Origin: Morinoia aosen
Lineage: Eukaryota > Arthropoda > Malacostraca > Amphipoda > Talitridae
Direction of reading: 5' to 3'
DNA: 64,000 nucleotides
Assembly (NCBI GenBank): GCA_030386875.1
Contig: CM059568.1
Coordinates: forward strand, 27,894,120-27,958,119
Part shown: positions 56,446 to 64,000 of the stretch, piece after piece
Numbering within the stretch: position 1 is the first letter of the stretch
Layout: each line of letters opens with the position of its first letter
Made by a program: the position numbers and the translations under genes
Notes under the pieces: model-generated
Database searches by the model: none
Told to the model about the DNA's origin: nothing
What the model saw: only the letters and a program-made list of their open reading frames with translations

Positions 56446-56979
56446 ACGAGAGGCCCATTCCTGTCCAACTCTTACCTGCCATAATTGCGTTAACTAATTT
56501 AGCATCTTGTCGAACGTATTCTGATTCATTTGGATCAGTTGCAATTTCGGCGGCTCTTTTTGCTAGAATATCATCAGCACAATTTCTGTCTTTCGTTGTT
56601 GGATGTTGTGAATAAAATATGTCATGATTCTTAAAAGCCTGATCAAGTGAGTTAACTCCTCGATAACCTTCTTGAATTCGCTTCTGCACCTTAGTTCCTG
56701 GACCGCAAAATGAGTAGGTATGTTTATTGTTGAATGAACCGTTCGGGACTTGTTCAGATTGAATATTAGATGGTAATTTCAAATGCATTTCAGGTAATGG
56801 AAGTTTTCTAAGCAATGTATTTGCAATACCCTTCCCAGTTGTATTTGCAATACCCTTCCCAGCAATACCCTTCCCAGTTTGACTTCATTAACTATTGATT
56901 TTAAATCACTCAAATACTGTTCATTTTCAACAGATAATAAATCTTGGTTATAGAAATCATTATTGTTGTAGATAATCAT
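56411..56979 (-). pseudogene. Polinton 1 PLA2-like protein, one frameshift
   Basis: Starts at 56979 (MIIYNNNDFYNQDLLS) behind a TATAAAAA leader. A Gly-rich repeat follows (KGIAGKGIANTTGKGIANT in the second frame), encoded by tandem copies of a GGGAAGGGTATTGC unit (about 56820-56880), where the frame shifts. The main domain (56740-56430) has SFCGPGTKVQKRI, the HD catalytic pair in FKNHDIFYSQ, and DRNCADDILAKRA. This is the calcium-loop/HD pattern of parvovirus-type phospholipase A2 domains, which help virions breach endosomal membranes and are known in some Polinton-related elements. Its end overlaps the start of integrase. Confidence 0.7.
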
Positions 56980-56987
56980 TTTTTATA
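56977..56987 (-). promoter_or_regulatory. start leader TATAAAAAATG, PLA2-like gene
   Basis: Leader directly before the ATG at 56979, with the TATA variant. Confidence 0.6.
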
Positions 56988-57018
56988 CTTTATTTAATTA
57001 ATATATTTTATAGTGATT

Positions 57019-60000
57019 TCATGCTAGTGTGTTGATACCATCTGGTAATATATGTCGCTTGTCATCATTACCATTTAATTCAACCTTATTTATTTCTTTC
57101 GTATATAATTCGTGGTTAACACTTTGGATATTATACATCGTTTTGTATATTGTTTCATTATTCAATGCTCTTTTATATTCATCCATTGTGATATTGTGCT
57201 CAGTTATGTTCTTACTTACACCTTTTGCTTTCTTACCCACGGAATTTTTCGTCTTGTAACAATATAGTTTTGCTCTGAGACCGACGAATTCTTCAATTGG
57301 TATTCCACACGTTTTGTCTTTCATTTTCCCAATCATTTTCATATTTTTAGTTGAATATAGGAAGTGTTCTTTAGAATAGTTTGATGTATCATACAAGTCT
57401 TTATTTCTTTCCATATCTTTGTACAAATCTTTTGTTTCGATATCATAACATAATGAATCTGTATCTGTAAACAACAACTTTGCCTTATTACCATATTTCT
57501 TTTTAATATGATTATAATGGAAATTATACATTAATGTTTTACTTATATCTAATAAAGATAACCCTACGTAGATTGGTTTATCAAATTTCAGTCTTTGTTT
57601 TTGCATATTACATGCTATCAAATTTTCTGAGAATATTTTAAAACTGGTAAAGTTTGGTTTATTTGCTAATTTAATTAATTCTTTCTCTGACATTACCAAA
57701 CACACATCTACTCTATTTCTAATATTTTCCATTGTTTTACCAAATACTGAATTGTTCATCAGCTTGTAAAAGTCTTTTTCAAATTCAGATTTAGCTTGCT
57801 GACGCATTTTTGTGTTGATATCAATATATGATTTCATCCATGGACTTTTATCAAACTCTAATATTCTATGAATTTTCTCTAACTTCAATCCTAGATCTAG
57901 ATATTGTGTTAGAGATTTAAGATGTACAACATATTTTTCTCGTTTTCCAAGATGTGGAATTAATTTATATACATCGTTTACTCTGATATTTTCTGGAGCT
58001 AATGGTAAATCATTATGTAGAGCATGTATGTCTTTTGGATAGCTTAAATCCACTTCTAATATATAACCTATATCTGCTTTGAGTTTCGACTTTGGATCTT
58101 TCCATTTAAAGTTACCAGTAGGTAATGATCGACACATAGCCCAGCCGTAAAGATTATTTGCATCAATATATGTGATAAAACTATTTGGTTTTCCTTTATC
58201 GAATGTTTCTGGAATATATGGATTGTTCGCTTATGCATATCGTGTTGATATTGTATAAATCCCACCTCTTATTCCTTTTTCGATGAATAGTAGCATATCA
58301 GGATCTTCAAACAAGTCCAATTCTATTTTTGTATGTTTCAGTAGAGCATCGAAAGACAATCCGGGAGCTGTAAAATAATGTGCTGGATCTAGAGAATAAG
58401 TTTTCATGCATGTTAGTCTAAATTCTTCAAATACTTCGGCTAGTAATAATGTATCGACTTTTAGATATAAATTATGGTAATCTTTGAATGTTGTACAATT
58501 AAAAGCTCTCCACACTCTGAGTGCATGCTGATATTCATCTTCTGAAATATTATTATTATTTGATCTACTGTAGAATTCACTTTTAGCTGGTAAACTATTA
58601 ACGTTCATTTTTTCATAACTATTTACATATTCATACGGATAAATACCTTTTTTGTTGATCAACTCTAATTGTTGTTCATTGAGAAAGAACTTCGACAATT
58701 CTTTGTGCTCAGATAAATTCTTCGAAAATTTATCTAGAGATGAAGGTAAAAACCTGTAGCTGTCTAAGAACCGTAAGTCTCTGGTGATATCTTTAATTTT
58801 TCCTGTATATTTACATACATAGGAATCTACTTTTATGGTTTGTGTAAAACTAATATATTCTTCATCTGTTTGTGGAATAACGTTCAACTTTCCGGATATA
58901 TTTCCCAAGTCTTTCACGAACAAATGAGCATCGTAATTTGACAGATTGTGTAGAAACACAGGAATAAAATTAGGATTCCTAATTTTTAAATTACATTTTA
59001 AATGAGCTGGACCTCTGTAATGACCTGTCAAATGATTGTGGTCTCTAACTTTATAGATATCTTCCGTAAATTCTCTGCCACATACATAGCTTCTTGTGGC
59101 TTCTTTATATTTTTCGAATTTATCTGATGGTAAATACATTTTCTTATTTATTTTCAACAGACTATAAATTCTCTTGGTTTCTTTTTCTAAATATTCTACA
59201 AACTTTTGGGAAGCATCTTTACCATTATATATTTCTAAACGGGAATATTCATCGGCTTCAGATTTTGTATAGCAACAGAATGAATTAGGATTGTGCTTCT
59301 GAATGTTCATGGTGTAACTCGAGTTTTGATTTGGTTGACACGTATCTATTTTTGTCAATGTTGATTCGAAGTCAGCATAAATTGTGAAAGGATGTCTAAT
59401 TGTTTTTTGGTAATGTTTAAATTTCAATTTACCTCCTTCAAGAACATACTTTGTTGGAGTGTGAACTGAGCAATCATTAATGTGGTTTGTTAATAAACAT
59501 TCTTTTGTGAATGGCCATAAACAATATGGACAGACATGTTTTTTATGACCATCTTTAGTTTGCATAAATGGACTTAATGACTTCATCAATACATAATGAC
59601 TTTTATTTTCATTTGTTAACAATAAAAGTGATATAACATCTTCAATTTTTTACCTTTGTTATTCTCAGAGGACATAATTCTTTCAAGTAATTAAAGTTGT
59701 AAACATTTACTGACACATTATTGTTTCTCTCAAATTTATCGATATCTTTAAGTTTTACTGGGAATGTTATGTCTCTGAAATTTAACTTTTCAGCTTCAGT
59801 TTTTAATCTTTTAGATATTCTATTGCCGTTTTTTTCATCTCGGCAATGATATCTCGCAACACTCCACATAAAGCATTTATTATTGGTATTTTCAATATTA
59901 ATTAGTTTATAAGTCTACTTTTGAAACTTTTCAGGTAATTCTATATAACTAGAACCTTTGATAGGCTTGTATTCAATAATTTTTACATTGAAGTCTAATA

Positions 60001-60124
60001 ATTTATCTGTTATCCAGCCCGAGGAGTTTTTTGTATATTCTTCAACCTTTCTAATAGCTTCTTTATACAGATCATCAATGTTTGTAAAGTTTTTCGATAT
60101 GTCTACAAACTTACCTGTATTCAT
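57019..60124 (-). pseudogene. Polinton 1 DNA polymerase B, protein-primed type, broken
   Basis: The N-terminal region (60124-59642) has YKPIKGSSYIELPEK and VSVNVYNFNYLKEL, interrupted by a TAG at about 59915 and a shift in an A run near 59645. 59622-58231 has a zinc-finger-like block (CPYCLWPF...H...C), Exo I FTIYADFESTL, Exo II NLSNYDAHLF and a later Exo III-like YLKVDTLLLAEVF. A TAA sits at 58231-58233. The polymerase domain (58230-57019) carries motif A YIDANNLYGWAM, motif B MNNSVFGKTMENI and motif C LLFTDTDSLCY. All catalytic aspartates are present. It would replicate the element by protein priming. It is the longest gene and has four or so lesions. Confidence 0.85.
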
Positions 60125-60129
60125 CCATG

Positions 60130-60678
60130 CTGTTGAATATATTTTTCATTTTTTTCTTTGTATTTATAAAATTGAACTAAAATTGCCAATTGTATCTTCA
60201 TATTATCAAACTTTTGCTCTCTCAAAATTGATTTCACAACCGGGGTCATATTCCTCATGAAAACTGTCGGATCTATAACTGATATATCAGAGAACATATA
60301 TTCTAGGCATTTTTCATTTATAGCACATTTTTTCCTCTGAATTTACAGCCATAAACGTTTCTAAAATGCTTCTTTGATTTCTTATGCTGTTCTAGATTTT
60401 TTACTTCTACTTTACATATTTTACACACCTTTTTCAAAATATGAATCGGAAATTAATTCTTGATTTATGTTTTTAATATGCCTAGTAGATTTTAGATGTG
60501 TTTTTAGATTAGAGACATTTATATTACATATATTACAGAAATCTTTGTTTTTATCAAAATACAGATCCGAGATTAATAGTTTACTCACGTTTTTATTGTG
60601 TTTCATGCTTTTCTCATGTCTTCTCAAGTTGATGATGTAAATATTACATATATTACAAAAATTGTCACATGAAGTCAT
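60130..60678 (-). pseudogene. Polinton 1 C2H2 zinc-finger protein or polB N-terminal extension, broken
   Basis: 85 open codons from 60678 contain two CxxC...HxxxxxH fingers (FCNICNIYIINLRRHEKSMKH and FCNICNINVSNLKTHLKSTRH in overlapping description). A third finger (CKICKVEVKNLEQHKKSKKH) follows in another frame at about 60420-60360. The following stretch (60300-60130; DPTVFMRNMTPVVKSIL) leads towards the polB N-terminus with a further shift. It may be a separate DNA-binding protein or the original start of polB; the spacing and orientation suit the second. Confidence 0.55.
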
Positions 60679-60932
60679 CTTTACTGAAATTTCTTTAAAT
60701 TATTATGCCTTTTTGTATTCTTAGTATTAGATAGATGTGATACATTAAATGCTTCCATTTTTAATAAATTATTTTCTCAGTATATTTTAAAAATTTCAAT
60801 GTTTTTTTCCAATGTAAATTTTAAAGTATTCTCAAAATTTATATTAATCAAAATTAAAAGCAATATTCCATATGAAGTAATAGGTGCTCAAAAATTTGCA
60901 AACTCGATGTATTTACTTTATTTACAATCAAA

Positions 60933-61012
60933 GGTAGCTCCTTCACTCGTTATTGACTAATGAGACAACCATAAAAAGAAAAACACATTGAAGAATTAAA
61001 CTTAATAAAATG
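60933..61012 (+). repeat. partial upstream duplication of the small coiled-coil gene's 3' end
   Basis: About 80 bp here match 61195-61275 (AAAGGTAGCT...CGTTATT...GAGACAACC...GAAGAATTRAACTTAAT). The duplicated part covers the last ~20 codons and 3' flank of the gene that follows, showing that an earlier tandem copy has been lost. Confidence 0.75.
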
Positions 61013-61255
61013 GAAGATATTATTACAGACATTCAAAGAGAAGTTGTTCGCAATACTGCAAACATAAATCAATTGCAATTAGATGTTAATCAAATTCAAA
61101 ATGATGTCGAATTAAATAGGGAAGTTATAACTCAATTAGAGTCAAATATCATTCATCTTCAAAGATTAATCATTAACGATTCTTATGACACCAAAGGTAG
61201 CTTTTTCTCTCGTTATTGCCCAACGAGACAACCAATAAGAAAGAAAAAACATTGA
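61010..61255 (+). CDS. small coiled-coil protein, intact, Polinton 1
   Basis: 81-residue open frame. The first 60 residues are an uninterrupted heptad pattern rich in I/L/N/Q (RNTANINQLQLDVNQIQNDV), followed by a basic tail (RQPIRKKKH). No family recognised. It lies on the opposite strand from polB and 106 bp before the ATPase, sharing a TTAATAAAATGG-type start rather than the TTTAAAAA leader. A short basic-tailed coiled coil could bind DNA or another coiled-coil protein, but that is a guess. Confidence 0.55.
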   Translation: MEDIITDIQREVVRNTANINQLQLDVNQIQNDVELNREVITQLESNIIHLQRLIINDSYDTKGSFFSRYCPTRQPIRKKKH

Positions 61256-61361
61256 AGAATTGAACTTAATGAAGTAGCAAATTTTAAAAAATAATGTTTA
61301 CAATTGCAAAAAAAAAGAAAATAAATTTTGGAAAGTCAGTTGTATTTATTAGTTAAATAAA

Positions 61362-62138
61362 ATGGTGTATATGTGGAAAGACAGTAAAAGAAATAATCAA
61401 AAGAATCACTTCATTTTTCCTTCTCCTGGCTTGAGATGTCTCATCGTAGGGAGATCAAACTGTGGTAAAACTTCTTTATTAATAAAGCTTCTGTTAGAAA
61501 AATTTGTCGATTTTAATCATCTTTTTCTGTACAGTAAATCAATACATCAACCAGAATATAAATTGTTAAAGAATGCTTTTGATAAAGGCTATAACCAATC
61601 TGAAATAATTCAATTATTTGAAATGGGGAATGGTAATATTGACGATTTTCTTGAAAATTTACCTATTAAATGAAACTCAAAATCTAAAATTGAATATTTT
61701 CAAGATATGACAGCTATTCCCGATCCAAGTGACGTAGATTCAAAAAAGACAAATCTTTTTATTTTCGACGATATAGCAACTGAAAGAGATCAAAGTCCAG
61801 CTGATAGCTTTTACACTAGAGGTAGACACAACAACTGCTGTTCAATCTACTTATCACAAAATTATTATTTATTACCGAGACAAACAATTAGAACAAATGC
61901 TAACGTTCTAATTCTTTTTGGTTTAGACTCAACTGATATGAAAAACATTTACACAGATATCATATCTCAGGACATGCCCTTTGATGAATTTGAAGAGTTT
62001 TGTTCAAACACATACAAAGAACCATATAATTTTATCTTTATTAATAAAGACAGACATCCACTTCAAGGTAGGTACTTTCAAAACTTTGATAAATTATATA
62101 TTCCTAAAAAATACTTCAGAGAATGGAATTATTCCTAA
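61362..62138 (+). pseudogene. Polinton 1 genome-packaging ATPase (FtsK/HerA type), one in-frame stop
   Basis: Frame open from the ATG at 61362 to 62138 except for one TGA at 61671-61673. Walker A is IVGRSNCGKTSLLIKLLL (about residues 30-45) and Walker B is NLFIFDDIATE (about residue 125). A sensor/arginine region YLSQNYYLLPRQTIRTNAN follows, then ISQDMPFDEFEEFC. Total of about 258 codons is usual for Polinton A32-like ATPases, which pump DNA into preformed capsids. The leader is AAATAAAATGG, different from the minus-strand virion genes. It reads outward towards the right end. The single stop is the only lesion. Confidence 0.8.
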
Positions 62139-62189
62139 GCATACTATATATTGTTTTTGTTTATTATACAAAAAAATAAGTTTACAACT

Positions 62190-62640
62190 GAAATAGGGTA
62201 AAAAACGCAAAACAACCCCGAAGTACCGGTCCTTCATCAGATCTCATCACGTCTTCACACTTGGTGAAGATCGATGAGCTCTATTACATGGTCTCTTTAG
62301 TCCATAACACAGTGTATTGGCGTTGTAATCTGGTTTTCACGTCAGCCGACGCATTTCACACCATTCATACAGACTTCTGATTCCATGTAATATATTTGGG
62401 GTTGTCTCTCTTCAACTTAACGCATCGTTCACAATCCAACTATGGCCACTCGTTGAATTGCACAGACACGGTTCGTTTAAGAGCCACGCGTGGAAGGCAA
62501 GATATCAAGAGCAGTACGAGTACTGTTACATATCTCTGAAACCGTGAAAAACCCTTCCGGGAATCTCAGGAATCGAACCCTCAGCTGCAATGGTTTTCAT
62601 AACGCTAACCCGACACGTTACCACTGAGCTGAAGATTGCC
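62190..62640 (-). mobile_element. tRNA-derived SINE 1
   Basis: The minus strand begins at about 62640 with a tRNA-like head: A box in TTCAGCTCAGTGGTAACG (62618-62635) and a perfect B box GGTTCGATTCC (62569-62580), then an unrelated body ending near 62190. An imperfect AAGTTTA-containing flanking repeat (62179; 62641) may be the target duplication. It sits between the ATPase gene and the right inverted repeat of Polinton 1. Confidence 0.65.
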
Positions 62641-62859
62641 AAGTTTAAATTGAGAATTTTGGACTATTTAAACAAACTTTTTCTCAATACGGAAGAAAAA
62701 ATGCTTCGATTTTCACAATTCACAGTCATGTTAAAACTTTAATTACTTTCATTTAGTGAAGAATAAAAGAGAAAATACTTAAGTTAGGCATCAGTCCTAC
62801 TTATGATTTACCATTTACCATCGATAAGTATCTTTTATACCGTTTTGTTAACTTAGAAA

Positions 62860-62955
62860 ACTTTCACGTTAATCGAGATTCGAACCCGTGATGTCTTTAC
62901 CTTACGATTTTGCTGCTGCGCCTTAGTGCACGCGGCTATCACGATAGGTGAGAGT
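62860..62955 (-). mobile_element. tRNA-derived SINE 2 or tRNA-like sequence
   Basis: The minus strand has ATAGCCGCGTGCACTAAGG (A-box region, tRNA-Leu-like) and GGGTTCGAATCTC (B box) 45 bp apart. The acceptor stem does not pair convincingly, so it is not called a functional tRNA. It belongs to a different tRNA class from SINE 1. Confidence 0.55.
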
Positions 62956-62959
62956 TGCG

Positions 62960-63267
62960 TGAAATTGTTGTGTATACATTTTAAATGTGTATTCATTATA
63001 TAAATTATATCGTTTTAACATCTCTGTTCAAGATTCTATTTATAATTTTAAATTTAATTTTGTTTGTTTTCAATAGTTTCTTGTGTAATAGTTCAGACGT
63101 AATCATATATGATTGAAATTTGACAAGTCTACCACGAAATCTCAGTTCATTTTCTATGTACGCTTTTGAAAAAATAGTTGAACGGGAACTAAAATTAATT
63201 TCGAACAATTTTTTGCAAATAAGGAAAATGATAAAACGGAAGTAGTTTTTATTGATGAAACTCTTGT
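62960..63267. other. unassigned DNA before the Polinton 1 right repeat
   Basis: A 67-residue minus-strand frame (63208-63005) has no recognised family. This may be SINE tail or element-specific non-coding DNA. Confidence 0.4.
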
Positions 63268-63447
63268 GGTTAGATTAAGAAAATTGAAATTTATATCTTT
63301 AAGTGACTTAGTCGTTTGTGTAACTCATTTTGGCTTATGAAACTCAAAAATTCGTCGAAGAATGAATCTTTTTTTGAAATTGTTTTTTAAATAATTTCCA
63401 TTTTAAGCTAATTGGGGTGAATTGTGCCCTGATTGGTAGTTCCATTA
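63268..63447. repeat. Polinton 1 right terminal inverted repeat
   Basis: Inverted counterpart of 47939-48117. The outer end is CCTGATTGGTAGTTCCATTA. Confidence 0.9.
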
Positions 63448-63479
63448 CTACTCATATTGTCACAATCCTAGTCATTACT

Positions 63480-64000
63480 TTCCCAGCCTTATAGCAAGGT
63501 GCATTGCCTTGCATAAAGATTGCAAGTAACATGCTGCTGAAGAAGCTGCTGATGAACTTCATTAATTCGTCCACATAAAGGATAATGTGATCCACTCCAG
63601 CAGTTGAAATCATTTCCTGCACCATTACGCTCCTTCTTTCAAACTTGATTGTTTTTTAACGTATTGAAGAGATAATCTGTCAACGGTCCTGCATCGGGCA
63701 TAAATTTTACAAAAAACGCGACTCGAGTGACCTGTATCCCATTATATACCCATCATAGTATCTCAACAAGGACGTGTGCTGTCACAAAATCGACAATGGC
63801 CTTTTGGTTTTATTTGAATTTAGAGGCTTAATCGCTGGCACATGCGTGTGCAGTCCTAAACTTTGTAGCCAGCGACAAACTTTTTTCCATGAGACAATTT
63901 GAAAACCTAGGCTCTTCACCGAAATTATGAGACAATAATTTTTAAGGACTCTGTCGTAAACGGTTCGTATTAGCCAGAGTAACAAACTTAGATTTATCTT
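63480..64000 (-). pseudogene. Tc1-like transposase fragment at the window edge
   Basis: The minus strand reads VCRWLQSLGLHTHVPAIKPL (63985-63782 frame), then a shifted block with SVMVQEMISTAGVDHIIL (about 63630; usual SVMVWGMIS) and FMQGNAPCYKA (about 63510). The order fits a Tc1/mariner transposase. It starts beyond the window and is full of frame breaks. Its end lies only about 30 bp from the Polinton 1 terminus. Confidence 0.65.

Larger units (their letters stand above)
47939..63447. mobile_element. Polinton/Maverick element 1, nearly complete
   Basis: 15.5-kb element bounded by inverted repeats of about 180 bp that differ at only about six positions. It encodes the hallmark Polinton set: protein-primed-type DNA polymerase B, retrovirus-like integrase with chromodomain, FtsK/HerA-type ATPase, adenain-type protease, double-jelly-roll major capsid and penton-type protein. 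It also carries DUF8207, PLA2-like, fibre-like and coiled-coil genes. A TTAA element sits in the protease gene and SINE-like sequences lie near the right end. The expected 6-bp target duplication was not recognisable. Confidence 0.9.

Noticed and set aside
55887..61673. Stop codon reassignment (TGA in integrase and ATPase)
   Set aside because: In-frame stops in Polinton 1 include TAA, TAG and TGA at single sites, so they look like ordinary decay.
62860..62955. Functional tRNA-Leu gene
   Set aside because: A and B boxes are present but the acceptor stem does not pair and the sequence merges into repeat-like DNA.
47939..63447. 6-bp Polinton target duplication
   Set aside because: Sequences outside the inverted repeats do not match at any tested offset, so none is claimed.

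Overview
This window looks like eukaryotic, most likely arthropod (probably insect), intergenic DNA. It is AT-rich, has no bacterial gene layout and no recognisable host gene, and is built almost entirely from nested transposable elements. The families present (Polinton/Maverick elements, Penelope-like elements (PLEs), an APE-type LINE, Tc1-like and hAT DNA transposons, TTAA-site elements, tRNA-derived SINEs) and a repeat protein family known to me from arthropods support that assignment. The species cannot be told from the sequence.

Layout. 1-3.5 kb: unassigned DNA, then a broken arthropod repeat-family gene. 3.9-4.05 and 11.4-12.4 kb: a 17/18-bp tandem array rich in TAATCC. 4.5-6.8 kb: a PLE (RT plus GIY-YIG) with a hammerhead-like core. 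6.8-11.2 kb: a nearly full-length LINE. 13.3-14.5 kb: a TTAA-flanked non-autonomous element, with a second copy at 50.4-51.6 kb. 19.2-20.9 kb: a decayed PLE. 23.0-24.5 kb: a Tc1-like element with long inverted ends. 24.6-26.4 kb: a minisatellite carrying two MITEs. 42.1-42.5 kb: a PLE 3' end. 43.5-46.2 kb: two DNA transposons, one with an open hAT-type ORF.

The core of the window is two Polintons (endogenous double-jelly-roll DNA virus-like elements). Polinton 2 (27.2-41.2 kb) is old. Its ATPase, coiled-coil, fibre-like, protease, capsid, penton, DUF8207-like and polB genes are all decayed, and it has been hit by a hAT element, by a PLE with inverted terminal arms, and by another PLE that was itself hit by a Tc1 element. 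Polinton 1 (47.9-63.4 kb) is younger. It has about 180-bp terminal inverted repeats that differ at only a handful of positions. On the minus strand it carries a fibre-like gene, a coiled-coil gene, a zinc-ribbon/adenain-type protease gene, an intact major capsid gene, an intact penton-type gene, a DUF8207 gene, an integrase with chromodomain, a phospholipase A2-like gene and a protein-primed-type DNA polymerase B. On the plus strand it carries a small coiled-coil gene and the packaging ATPase.

How the genes fit together: polB and integrase are the replication/integration module; capsid, penton, protease, ATPase, PLA2-like and fibre-like genes form a virion module. Seven minus-strand genes, all of the presumed structural or virion type, begin with the same leader, T(T/A)TAAAAA directly against the ATG. 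The polymerase, ATPase and small coiled-coil genes lack it, which suggests a gene-class-specific expression signal. Polinton 1 now carries several stop codons and frameshifts, and its protease gene is split by the second copy of the TTAA element, so it is probably not functional as it stands. All family names come from reading translated motifs by eye; no database search was run.
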